Below the pieces are notes generated by a model. That model saw nothing but the letters and a program-made list of their open reading frames with translations. It ran no database searches and had not been told where the DNA came from. This document shows, one piece after another, positions 51,362-60,257 of a stretch of 64,000 bases of DNA. Position 1 is the first letter of the stretch; the number at the start of each line of letters is the position of its first letter. The translations under genes and the position numbers were made by a program. Origin of the DNA: an uncultured Verrucomicrobiota bacterium (GTDB lineage Bacteria; Verrucomicrobiota; Verrucomicrobiia; Verrucomicrobiales; DEV007); contig CACIUL010000006.1 in assembly GCA_902589825.1 (NCBI GenBank), positions 34,640 through 98,639 of the forward strand, written 5' to 3'.

Positions 51362-54067
51362 ATGACTCCTCCTGAAATTCTCGATTACTCCCTGGGCGAG
51401 CTCATTGGTGAAGGGTCAACCGGCCTGGTGTGGAGTGCAAGCCACCAGGGAAAGGATGGGTTTGCGGTCAAGACCTTCAAGGGATTGGCGATTAACAGGC
51501 AACTGCTATCTGATGCCCTTGTCCGCATATATAACGGCCCACAACACCCCGGCATTGCCAAGATCTGTGATTTCGACATGGCCAGCCCGCAGGCATACGT
51601 CACAACCGAGTTGCTTGCCGAGGAAGTCAGGCTGGCAAACGGGCAAACGTTGCTCAGGACAAACAGCATGGAGTCCTTATGCGGCAATATTGACTCCGAC
51701 AAGGCGTGGGCAATCGCCATCCTTATGGCAGATGCCATGGCATTCCTGCATCGTAACCGCATCGCCCATTGCAACCTCAAGCCATCCAATGTGCTGTTTG
51801 AAAACATGGAACCGACACGGCCTCAGCTGGTGGATTTCACCCAGGGCATGCTGGGGGGCATTGAGCAAATTGAACCGGGGGATTCCCTCTTCTATTCATC
51901 ACCTGAACAACTGCGCAACCCTGATCACTTTATCGAGGGATCCGCGCAGAGCTGGGATGTCTACAGCTTCGGCGCGACAGTATACCGGCTCATCACCGGT
52001 AACTTCCCGCGGCTCAACAAAGACATCGTTGCTTTCCTGAAAAGGAACAAGAGCGAACTGAGCATTCGCGCCAGGATCGACCGGCAGCAACTGGCCAACT
52101 CACTGGAAAATGAAACAGAAATCTCATGGGATGCCCCGCAAAATTCAAGGCTGGAGGGAAACTACCGGAAAATCATCGAGAAATGTCTCAAACTCAATCC
52201 CAGGGAACGCTATGTCGACATGCGGGAAGTGTTTGAAACATTCCGATCCTGCAGGATCAAGAGCAACCATGCTGCAACAATTGCCCGACTCGAGGGCAAG
52301 GTAGAGAAACTAAACACCAAAACCCGGAACTCAAGAAAGCGCTCAGTCCTCCTGGCGGCAGGAATTGCCGCCGCCATCACGGCATGCGCCATTGATATTT
52401 TCTTCCGCATCCAGTCAGCGCCTCTTCCCCCGAACCCGGTTGATCCAGCCCCCGCTTCGGCACAAGCCCCTGAGATAACCACTCCCGCCCTGCAGCCATC
52501 CCCCATTGAGACCAAGCCCGCCATCACTGAAGGAGACCTTGCAGAGGCATTAGCCGCAATCAAAACGCAACTGGCCGACACCTCCGACAATTTTCAGCAC
52601 TCCCAGGCTGCCCTTGATGCGCTCTTCTCGATGATTTCAGCCAGAGACGGCGAAGGCAATGCCCTTTACAGCATCCCCAACGGCACCCTGGGCACTTTGC
52701 TCAACTACTATGACGACTTTGCTGGGCGGCATTCCGGAGATATCGAATTGAGGGCACCCGTGGCATCCGCATTGAACAACGGCGGAGAACTGAGCCTGCT
52801 TCTCGGCGATTACCCTGCAGCCATCGAGAAGCTCGACAAGGCACTAAACCTGCTGGGCAATGTGGAAACAGGAGGAGACGAGGAAGGAAGCAACCGCGCT
52901 CAGAAGGCGCGCATCCACCTTAACCTTTCCCAGGCCAAGGCCGCACAGGGGCTTGCACAAGCCGCGTGCGCCGAGGCCCTGCATGCAAAAACAATCCACC
53001 AGCAACTCTCCGGGGAAAACCCAGAATCCATCGCCCGCACGCGTTTACTTGCGGCTAGCTCATTACAGCTGGCCAGGAAACTTGTGGCCGCCAACCAACC
53101 CGATAAGGCCCTCCCCCATGCCGAGGAGTGCTCGGCATTGATCGGCAAGCTGGAGGAGGAAAACGCCGCCAATGAGGCGGATCTTTCCCTGCTTGCTTCA
53201 GCCGCCTTTGCAACCGGCCGCATCCATCGCCTGCGGAAACAAAACGAGGACGCCATCAAGTTTCAAATCAATGCCATTGACCGCTATCTCGAACTTGTCA
53301 GCTCCAGGCCAGAGGTAACAGATTACCGGTTTCAGCTGGCTCGTGCCTATGGCGAGGCAGCTGACCTTGCTGCGCTGCTTGCAGAGACGGCCGAGTCAAC
53401 GGAAGCCAACTCCGAGTCCTCAAGCATTCTCAGGGAACTGGCAGAAGCCAATCCGGAATCCGCTCCTTACAGATTTGAACTGGCGCGCCGGTTAAGAATG
53501 AACGCCCAACTGTTGAGGGCGGCAGGCTCAGCCCAGTCCGCCCTGAACGAACAACAAGACGCCATCATCCTCCTTGAGGACCTTGCCCGCAAGCATCCGC
53601 ATATCCCGGTGTACCGATTCGAGCTTGCCAACCTCAGGGGGGACCAGGCTGACATTCATGGATCCAGCGGCAAACACACAGAGGCCATGCAGACAGGGAA
53701 GCAGGCAGTGGACCTGATGCAGGCACTGCTGACCGGCGACCTTGATGTTGAAGCAGGCAAGGCAAAGCGCCCCAAATACCGGCGCACCCTAGCCGGACTT
53801 TATGCCAGGCTTGGTTACCACGCCCAGAATGCCGGTGATGTCAGCGAAGCTAGACACTGTATTGAGAAATCACGCCGGCATTACCAGGGACTTCTGGAGG
53901 CAAACCCGGAAGATGCGCATGCAATTGAGGGCAACAAGTGGGCCGAGGAAAGCCTGAAGATTTTACCAAATCCTGCCGACGACGACCCCGCTCAAAGTGA
54001 TCCCCCGAATAAAAGCGACGCGACTCCTGAAAAAACGCAGCCCACTGAAAGTCAGGATGAAGCCTGA
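51362..54067 (+). CDS. Serine/threonine protein kinase-like pseudokinase with TPR region
   Basis: 901 residues. Kinase domain (about 9-295): glycine loop IGEGSTGLVW, Lys in AVKTF (K37), but the catalytic loop reads AHCNLKPSNVLF where HRDLKPxN is expected: the proton-accepting Asp is Asn138 (codon 51773). DFG is VDFT (Asp158 present). The activation/APE region SSPEQ and the YSFGATVY helix are kept. A membrane helix (328-350) leads to a long periplasmic or cytoplasmic TPR region with repeating SLLLGDYPAAIEKLDKALNLL-type units, ending in an acidic tail. PVC kinases of this architecture are common; the Asp loss predicts no or weak phosphotransfer. Confidence 0.92.
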   Translation: MTPPEILDYSLGELIGEGSTGLVWSASHQGKDGFAVKTFKGLAINRQLLSDALVRIYNGPQHPGIAKICDFDMASPQAYVTTELLAEEVRLANGQTLLRTNSMESLCGNIDSDKAWAIAILMADAMAFLHRNRIAHCNLKPSNVLFENMEPTRPQLVDFTQGMLGGIEQIEPGDSLFYSSPEQLRNPDHFIEGSAQSWDVYSFGATVYRLITGNFPRLNKDIVAFLKRNKSELSIRARIDRQQLANSLENETEISWDAPQNSRLEGNYRKIIEKCLKLNPRERYVDMREVFETFRSCRIKSNHAATIARLEGKVEKLNTKTRNSRKRSVLLAAGIAAAITACAIDIFFRIQSAPLPPNPVDPAPASAQAPEITTPALQPSPIETKPAITEGDLAEALAAIKTQLADTSDNFQHSQAALDALFSMISARDGEGNALYSIPNGTLGTLLNYYDDFAGRHSGDIELRAPVASALNNGGELSLLLGDYPAAIEKLDKALNLLGNVETGGDEEGSNRAQKARIHLNLSQAKAAQGLAQAACAEALHAKTIHQQLSGENPESIARTRLLAASSLQLARKLVAANQPDKALPHAEECSALIGKLEEENAANEADLSLLASAAFATGRIHRLRKQNEDAIKFQINAIDRYLELVSSRPEVTDYRFQLARAYGEAADLAALLAETAESTEANSESSSILRELAEANPESAPYRFELARRLRMNAQLLRAAGSAQSALNEQQDAIILLEDLARKHPHIPVYRFELANLRGDQADIHGSSGKHTEAMQTGKQAVDLMQALLTGDLDVEAGKAKRPKYRRTLAGLYARLGYHAQNAGDVSEARHCIEKSRRHYQGLLEANPEDAHAIEGNKWAEESLKILPNPADDDPAQSDPPNKSDATPEKTQPTESQDEA

Positions 54068-54073
54068 AGAGAA

Positions 54074-54439
54074 TCAACCCTTTCGGGCGGCAATAAAGGA
54101 ACGCACACAGGCCACCACGTAAAACAGGCAGATTGCTGCCATGATTAACTGGGCCAGCGGGGCAGTTCCCAGCCCTTCTTTCAAGGCCTTTGGAATACCC
54201 ATTCCCAATCCGCCGAGGACCCCAAGGACTGCGAAGAGAACGGCAATGTGTGCCACCATCATGCGCCGCTTCTCGTTTTGGGCAAGTAATCCACACACAA
54301 ATATGGGCAATCCAAAAAACAGGGCCGGGATAAGGGATGTCCATTTCTTCCAATCCATACCAGCGTTAATGAAGAAACCGATTCCCAGCGCAATCAGCGC
54401 CAGCCCCGTGATGATTGAAATCTTGGTAATCTTGGTCAT
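54074..54439 (-). CDS. Small four-helix membrane protein
   Basis: 121 residues from the ATG at 54439, with four predicted helices (SIITGLALIALGIGFF, LIPALFFGLPIFVCGLL, IAVLFAVLGVLGGLG and LAQLIMAAICLFYVVAC) and short basic loops (AQNEKRRMM, SFIAARKG). No known domain. Its stop is 7 bp from the end of the pseudokinase gene on the other strand. Confidence 0.65.
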   Translation of the reverse strand: MTKITKISIITGLALIALGIGFFINAGMDWKKWTSLIPALFFGLPIFVCGLLAQNEKRRMMVAHIAVLFAVLGVLGGLGMGIPKALKEGLGTAPLAQLIMAAICLFYVVACVRSFIAARKG

Positions 54440-54708
54440 GAAGTAAACCACATACAGGAATTGTCACCCAAGGTCAACCCGGAGCCGATTTCAAACCTCC
54501 TCTCTCATGCACCAATCCGGGAAAGTGGCATTTCTCCTTATAGGATGCATATTGACTGCCAACCGACTTGACTCTCCAGACTGCATGAAGATGATCGCCC
54601 CAACCATTGCCCGCCGAAAGTTTCTCTCTACAATCTCCTGGTCCTCATTGAGGTTGTCCGCGGGGAGATGACCGGATAAAACAACACTCCCACTGCCTCA
54701 GGGTCACG

Positions 54709-55434
54709 ATGGACAACTTCCTGAAAAAATGGGCCTCCTGCCCTCGCCTGCTTCTTGCATTGAGCCTGCTCACACCTGCATTCTTCCCCGGGGCACTCAA
54801 CGCCAAGCCCCCGCCTGAGCTCACCAACCTGATCAATCTTTACGAGAGGCAGAAACGGGCACTGGAAATCACAGCCATTATCGGCAATCTCAGGAAACTC
54901 AGGGAACTGGAGGAAACACTTAACAAGGCGGACTACAAGGAGGACGGCAAACTTGTCCGTGCCGTCATTGATGAACGTCAACGCAGGATGAACACCCTGG
55001 TAAGGGCGGCAGCCACTGCCCCCCTTCCTGTTGTCAGCAAGGTGCCCAAGGGCAAAAGACCCACAATCTACCTGAAGGCCCCACAGGCAAAATTAAGCGG
55101 CAGCTTACAAAAGTCATTCCGCCAGATCAGCAACTGGAGCTCAACCAACTGCTCGGCAAACTGGTCACTGACGGGCATTATTCCCGGCCGTTACCATATC
55201 CAGGTCAGTTATGTCCCGGTAAGCGGAGGCGGAGGTGAGATCCAGGTGCGTGAGCTTGACCAGCTTATCAGGACAAGGGTGCCCGCGGCATCGCGGGAAA
55301 AGCGCTTCAAGCGTTCAATCAGGGTCGGCACGTTAAACTTGAGGCAATCCATTAACCTTGAAATCAGGCCAACGGAGAGCAACGGCCGCGGAATATTCGT
55401 TCTTACAGAAGTGCAACTTATACCCGCCGGATGA
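54709..55434 (+). CDS. Secreted protein with C-terminal beta-sandwich, paralogue 1
   Basis: 241 residues: a signal peptide (FPGALNA), a short helical coiled coil of charged residues (LYERQKRALEIT and KLRELEETLNK), and a C-terminal beta-rich domain (AKLSGSLQKSFRQISNWSS, then PGRYHIQVSYVP). This beta domain resembles carbohydrate-binding modules in outline and is shared by the next gene. The stop overlaps the start of the next gene as ATGA, so the two are translated together. Function unknown. Confidence 0.6.
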   Translation: MDNFLKKWASCPRLLLALSLLTPAFFPGALNAKPPPELTNLINLYERQKRALEITAIIGNLRKLRELEETLNKADYKEDGKLVRAVIDERQRRMNTLVRAAATAPLPVVSKVPKGKRPTIYLKAPQAKLSGSLQKSFRQISNWSSTNCSANWSLTGIIPGRYHIQVSYVPVSGGGGEIQVRELDQLIRTRVPAASREKRFKRSIRVGTLNLRQSINLEIRPTESNGRGIFVLTEVQLIPAG

Positions 55435-56144
55435 ACACCTCCATGCAAACCGGAATAAAGGTCACGGGAATTTCTATTCTTGCCCTTCTTCACTTTTCCC
55501 ACCCTGCCCTTGCAAGAGAAAAACCTCTCGCCCTTCAGCAACTGGAAACAGCTTTCGAGAAGGAAGTAACAGAAAAAACCCGGGAGCTGCATGAGCCCTA
55601 TCAAACCGCACTCAACAAGCTCTACAGCCAAAAACTCAAGTCCGGCAAACTCGAGGAGGCATTAGCCGTCAAGAAGGAACTGGAACGCATCCAGCGCATT
55701 ATCTCTCCTCCAGGCACCAAGCCCGAACCTGGAAAGGTGGTAACCGTGAGAGACGGCACCTATCTTCTGCTTGCAGAAAATGCCGTCCTGAAGGGAAAAA
55801 TTCAATATGACCAATCCTCCGGAAAATTGATCGGGTGGGAGAAGCCGGGCAGCGCAACATGGGACCTTGCCAAACTGCCCCCGGGATCATACCACGCCAC
55901 GCTCTACTATCATGCGGGTCCATTTGCCGGAGGAACAATCGAGCTTACTGCCGGCAAATCCTCCGAGGCCTACACCATCACGGGATCAGGAAAATGGAAA
56001 GACCAAAAGAAGCTGAAGCTGAGTGACCTGACCATTAGCGGGGACGGCGACTCTTTTATATTGTCTGTGCTGAACGCACGCACACAGGGCATTATGGAAC
56101 TGGGAAGCATCACTCTCACGCCCAAGGACAAGGCTCCCAAATAA
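55431..56144 (+). CDS. Secreted protein with C-terminal beta-sandwich, paralogue 2
   Basis: 237 residues with a signal peptide (LHFSHPALA), a helical coiled coil (LEEALAVKKELERIQ), and a beta-sandwich domain reading AVLKGKIQYD...GSATWDLAKLPPGSYHATLYYHAGPFAGGTIELT. The layout repeats that of the previous gene: a coiled coil followed by the same kind of beta domain with PGxYHxxxxY in both. Tandem duplication with divergence is likely. They could form a heteromer at the surface. No enzyme motif. Confidence 0.6.
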   Translation: MNTSMQTGIKVTGISILALLHFSHPALAREKPLALQQLETAFEKEVTEKTRELHEPYQTALNKLYSQKLKSGKLEEALAVKKELERIQRIISPPGTKPEPGKVVTVRDGTYLLLAENAVLKGKIQYDQSSGKLIGWEKPGSATWDLAKLPPGSYHATLYYHAGPFAGGTIELTAGKSSEAYTITGSGKWKDQKKLKLSDLTISGDGDSFILSVLNARTQGIMELGSITLTPKDKAPK

Positions 56145-56175
56145 GCCGTAACCCCGGCCATTTACCTTACAGTAT

Positions 56176-59100
56176 CTACTGCGTCGGCAGTGCTTTCACC
56201 CGCCACAACCGGACTCGACCGCCTGATGGGTTAATCACAAGCTCCCGGGTGGGTTGCCCGGCGGTCCAGCGACTGCCCTCAATGACCTGCCAGGTCTCGC
56301 CATCGGCGGAAGTCTCAATTTCGTAGGTCACACCAGGCACAGTCTGCAATCGCAACTGATAGGCTCCGGGATTGGCTGCAGACGGGCGGCTGATTGACTG
56401 CAGATAAAATGCCGACCCCGCATCGCGAGGATCGGTTAATGTGATTGACTCCTGCAGGTTACTTAGTCCATCACCGTCTGGATCCTCTCCTGAATCATCA
56501 ACTCCGACAATCAGACCATGAGCAAGCTCAAAGGAATCAGACATTCCATCTCCATCTGAATCAATGGCTCCCTCACTTGGGCTGGCCACTTCAATTTTGG
56601 CCACTTGAAGTATTCGCGCTGTGCTGACAAGCACTTCCGCATCAAAGATCAGGTCACTGCTCGCTGCACTTCCCTGGTGCAGCTCGGCAGCAAGGACGTT
56701 TTCCCCCTCCTGCAGCAAGGAAGCATCAAAAATAAACTCAAAATACTCCTCTTCGCCGCTGCCATTGACCGTAGCCAGGGCCAGGTCGGAAAAACCGGCC
56801 CCTGTAGCGAGGTTATCCCGGAGAATTTCAATTCCATTAAGGTATAAAGCAACACCGTCATCACGCCTTACCCTAACCTTTGCAGCAACCACATCGGAGA
56901 CACCGAAGCACTCAAATTTGCGCCGGAAATACGAGGTGACGTGTCTGTCATCACTGTTTCCTCCATCATCAATGACCGTCACAATGGAATCATCCCCATA
57001 GCCAAGCGGAGCTTGCCCTGAGGCCCAGCCGGAGTCATCAAACTGTATTTCCCGCCATGACCCTGCCTGATTACTGCCGTCATCCAGATATTGCCACGTG
57101 CCACCCCGTGGATCAGCAGCAGAAAACGGCGGAACGCTGGCCCTGATGCGCATGTCAAAACTCAGATCGGAACTGTTTGCCGTGCTCTGGTGCACTTCAA
57201 CGGCAATCACATTGCGCCCCTCAACAAGGGATGCCACAGGGATGGCAATAACCACTTCTTCCTGCGCCTCATCAACAGCAGATGTGGCAAACTGGTCATG
57301 GGAAGCATCGGCAACAAGGTTGCTGTCGCGAAAAACCTCATCCCCGTTCAAGTAAACTGCCGCCGCATCATCGCGGACAAGCTGGATCACAAGTGACGTG
57401 ATTGAGGAAGGGGCGCCAACGGTCAACTCCCGCCTGAAATAGGTGGTCGCGTGCTTGTTGTTTGCATCGCCGCCGAAGCTCAAGACGGTTTGCTCATCAC
57501 CGTTACCATAGCCCAGTTTGCCTCTGCCGGAAGACCACGAGGAATCGTCAAAATCCGGGGCTCTCCATTGCGTTCCCTGGTTACTTCCATCATCAAGGAA
57601 TTTCCATTCCGAACCGGAAAAAAGGATATCACGGGCAACATTGCCATCCGTGTTGGATACTGAGTAAATGAAAGAGTCAATACCCGTGAAGCCGGCGTTT
57701 GAACGGTAGGAAAAAGAGCCGTCAGCAAGAATATCCAGGGTGCCGTTTTCAACCGGAACCACCACCTCCGCCTCAATCGCGTCACCATCAGGATCACTGT
57801 CATTGGCCAGGACACCACCGGCCAGCACACGCTTGAGCTCAAGGTCGAATGAAATATCACTGCTTGTTGCACCGGCCTGATGAACCTCCACTGCAAGGAC
57901 GTTGTTGCCCGCGACAAGCAGGGCAGGATTGACATCGAAGGCAAAGAACGCAGACTCATCATCATTGTTGACCACCGAGCTGGCCAGTGTATCAAACCCT
58001 GCGTTATCCGGAAGATTATCACGGGCAATTTCCTTGCCATTAAGGTAAACCGCCACGCCGTCATCCCTTTGAACCCTTACCGTCATTGTTGAGGAACTCC
58101 CCGGGTCAGCAACATTGAACTGGTGACGGAAATACGTTGTAATGTGCTTGTTGTCAGCATCTCCACCAAAGCTGACCTGGGTCACTTCATCACCATCACC
58201 GTAACCGAGCTCTGCATTGCCCTCTGACCATGAGGAGTCATCAAACTGCGCCTCTCTCCATTCCACTTCGGGGTTACTCCCGTCATCCAGGTATTTCCAG
58301 CTTGCGCCGGCAGCCACCAGTGTCTCTTCCCCTGCAGAATCAACCGGCACAGTGAGCTTGCCCCCGTAGGCCACATAGCTGTCCGGACGCAATACGGGAG
58401 CATCATTGGTGGGATCCACTTCAATGATAACCGCAACCGGTTCACTCTGTATGAGCTCCGGCACGGGAGCAGTGGCAACGATGCGCCCACTGATTGTGGC
58501 AGTGACGGCATTGCCGCTTAAGTCAAAATCCCCGGTAAAAGCCACCGGCAGATCCAGGGTAAGGACACCGTTGGATTCACTGATCGTCCCTCCCAGCTCG
58601 ATATCGTTGATCTCTGTATCAAAGCTCTGCTCACCATCAGGCACCCCAATATCGACAATTCCTGATGTATCAAGCGAAACGGTTCCACGAAGACCGAAAT
58701 CATTGCCGGTCTGGGTAAAGGCGCCGGCAGCATCGGCAGTAACAGGCTCACCCGGTCTGCTCATGTCGAGTTGAAGATCCCCTCCCTCTGCGGAAACATC
58801 AACGGTTGCAAGGAAGCGAATACCATAACTCAACTCGACGTCATCATCGAGGACAAGCAACGCATCCTGAATGTGAACAAGCTCAAAAGGAGCACCCGGC
58901 GGCGATAAAACCACCTGAATATTACCGGTTAGCGCCGAATCATCATCCCGGGTCTGGTCGATCACGCCGGCAATCAGCCTGGCTGAAAAGTCCACACTGG
59001 AACGGGCTCTATCGACAATGAAATTCACTCCTTCGGGAACACTCTGCACCGCGTAGGTAAATGAATCCTCGCCGCTGAAGTCGGGATCAGGAATATAGGT

Positions 59101-59349
59101 AAATGAGCCGTCAGCATTCAAGTCCAGCGCACCGTGGGCTGGCTGGCTGACCTCAACGGCGGCAATCTGGCCACCATCATTATCATCATTGAAAAGCAAG
59201 CCGAAGTCAGCCCCAATTTGCAGGACCTCATCTTCAAGCGTGTCGTATTCATCCGGATTGGCAACAGGCTCCCCTGTCAGCTGCGTGGCATGGGTAAGGA
59301 TGAGAGCAAAAAAGGCAACAAACTGAAAACGAAGTATATATGACATCAT
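56176..59349 (-). CDS. Large surface protein with three copies of a ~155-residue module
   Basis: 1057 residues. A signal peptide, then a cadherin-like Ig segment (30-105) and a YceI-like stretch (105-290). Three copies of one module start with W(K/Q)(Y/F)LDDGSN at 351, 582 and 752; each contains FDDSxW, LGYGDxD, HxTxYFRR and the RDDxVAxYLNGxE turn, which recalls a galactose-binding-like fold. A second cadherin-like segment (VLANDSDPDGD) separates copies one and two. Near 928-970 there is a calcium-type DSDGDGMSD/DPDGDGLSN pair and a C-terminal beta domain. Likely a secreted or outer-surface carbohydrate or adhesion protein. No sorting signal such as a Por or PEP-CTERM was recognised. Confidence 0.8.
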   Translation of the reverse strand: MMSYILRFQFVAFFALILTHATQLTGEPVANPDEYDTLEDEVLQIGADFGLLFNDDNDGGQIAAVEVSQPAHGALDLNADGSFTYIPDPDFSGEDSFTYAVQSVPEGVNFIVDRARSSVDFSARLIAGVIDQTRDDDSALTGNIQVVLSPPGAPFELVHIQDALLVLDDDVELSYGIRFLATVDVSAEGGDLQLDMSRPGEPVTADAAGAFTQTGNDFGLRGTVSLDTSGIVDIGVPDGEQSFDTEINDIELGGTISESNGVLTLDLPVAFTGDFDLSGNAVTATISGRIVATAPVPELIQSEPVAVIIEVDPTNDAPVLRPDSYVAYGGKLTVPVDSAGEETLVAAGASWKYLDDGSNPEVEWREAQFDDSSWSEGNAELGYGDGDEVTQVSFGGDADNKHITTYFRHQFNVADPGSSSTMTVRVQRDDGVAVYLNGKEIARDNLPDNAGFDTLASSVVNNDDESAFFAFDVNPALLVAGNNVLAVEVHQAGATSSDISFDLELKRVLAGGVLANDSDPDGDAIEAEVVVPVENGTLDILADGSFSYRSNAGFTGIDSFIYSVSNTDGNVARDILFSGSEWKFLDDGSNQGTQWRAPDFDDSSWSSGRGKLGYGNGDEQTVLSFGGDANNKHATTYFRRELTVGAPSSITSLVIQLVRDDAAAVYLNGDEVFRDSNLVADASHDQFATSAVDEAQEEVVIAIPVASLVEGRNVIAVEVHQSTANSSDLSFDMRIRASVPPFSAADPRGGTWQYLDDGSNQAGSWREIQFDDSGWASGQAPLGYGDDSIVTVIDDGGNSDDRHVTSYFRRKFECFGVSDVVAAKVRVRRDDGVALYLNGIEILRDNLATGAGFSDLALATVNGSGEEEYFEFIFDASLLQEGENVLAAELHQGSAASSDLIFDAEVLVSTARILQVAKIEVASPSEGAIDSDGDGMSDSFELAHGLIVGVDDSGEDPDGDGLSNLQESITLTDPRDAGSAFYLQSISRPSAANPGAYQLRLQTVPGVTYEIETSADGETWQVIEGSRWTAGQPTRELVINPSGGRVRLWRVKALPTQ

Positions 59350-59413
59350 GGCACGATCGTATAGAGACTACCATAACAGTCAGTTTCCCTGAATCCAAGG
59401 GAACAATCACATT

Positions 59414-59435
59414 ACAGCATGCATATGCATGCTGT
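59414..59435. repeat. Perfect 22-bp palindrome
   Basis: The half-site ACAGCATGCAT is followed directly by its exact reverse complement, giving an 11+11 palindrome with no loop, between the lipoprotein thioredoxin gene and the large surface protein gene (both minus strand). No U-tract is present, so it is not a typical terminator. A regulator site is the simplest explanation. Confidence 0.6.
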
Positions 59436-59461
59436 TGGAAATCAACGAATTGTGATTTCGG

Positions 59462-60172
59462 CTAAGACTTGGAAAGCTCGGTGAGTTTCTTCAATACCTC
59501 GTTGCGGTCATTGGACAGCATTTCGCCCGCTGTATTCAGCAAGACGAGGTTTGGTATAAATCCTGTCTCTCCGAGGGAAGTCAGTTTCTCAACAGAATCT
59601 TTCTCGGCAATCTTGATGGCAGGCCATGTCATTGAACTGCCCTTCACGTAATTCTCATTCCCTGCCTTGTTCCTGTCGTAACCAACAAGCACAATCTGAA
59701 ACTTCTTTTTATCTCCTAGCTTAATATTCTCTTCATTAATCGAAGCCAACTGCTTCGTTACTGCCTTGCACCCTCCTCACCAGGAAGCAGAGTGATAAAG
59801 CACATAATACTCAGGATTGCCGGTAAGCTCAGCGTCAGCAATATCCCCCCCCTTTAACCCGATGAGTTTTCCCTTAAGGGCAGCGGCAACCTTGTCTTCT
59901 CCGGCTCCAACAGAGGCCTCCGCTTCCTTGGCCGGTTCTGCTTCCTTGGCCGGTTCTGCTTCCTTGGCCGGTTCTGCTTCCTTGGCAGGTTCTGCCTCCT
60001 TGGCCGGTTCCGCTTCCTTGGTCGGTTCTGCTTCCTTGGCCGGTTCCGCTTCCTTCACGCCACCAGTCTTGGCACTATCTCCCTTGTCACATCCGGCAAT
60101 TGACATTGCCACCATCGCACCCACCAAGACGAGACAGGCCTTCATCAGATTGTTGTTGATCATTTTCTTCAT
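59462..60172 (-). CDS. Thioredoxin-like lipoprotein with in-frame UGA (candidate selenocysteine) in its redox motif
   Basis: From ATG 60172: signal peptide with lipobox IAGC (Cys28), a linker of seven KEAEPA-type hexapeptides plus a shorter eighth (40-86), and a thioredoxin-like domain. The frame has one interruption, a TGA at 59777-59779, exactly where the first Cys of the active site belongs: the protein reads YYVLYHSASW-U132-GGC-KAV. After it the frame stays open, with a thioredoxin-type strand, TWPAIKI and the cis-Pro loop GFIPNLVLLNTAGEML, for a total of 236 residues. A hairpin shortly after the TGA fits a bacterial SECIS. Reduction of periplasmic disulfides or peroxides is inferred. If UGA is a stop, the protein ends at residue 131. 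Confidence 0.8.
59741..59757 (-). promoter_or_regulatory. Candidate bacterial SECIS element
   Basis: On the minus strand, CGAAGC (59757-59752) and GCTTCG (59746-59741) pair in a 6-bp stem around the loop AGUUG. Three A-U pairs extend the base if one A (59740) is bulged. The loop begins 25 nt after the UGA at 59777 and has a G among its first two bases, which fits the described bacterial SECIS pattern of a stem-loop soon after UGA. SelB would bind it. Short stems also occur by chance, so this supports rather than proves recoding. Confidence 0.55.
59915..60055 (-). repeat. Tandem 18-bp repeats encoding KEAEPA
   Basis: Seven 18-bp units plus one 15-bp unit encode a charged, proline-containing linker (KEAEPA, one KEAEPT) between the lipid anchor and the thioredoxin domain. 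Units differ by third-position changes. Copy number can vary without changing frame. Confidence 0.9.
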
Positions 60173-60257
60173 GATTTCTTGATATATCATATTACAAAAA
60201 ACGTTGATACTCAACCACCAGAATTAAAGAAAGGCAAAAGGCTCTTTGGCAGAAGTT

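Noticed and set aside
59817..60182. Plus-strand open frame reading LAGSAS repeats opposite the thioredoxin lipoprotein
   Set aside because: It is the mirror of the KEAEPA tandem repeats on the true coding strand; it has no ribosome site and no family match.
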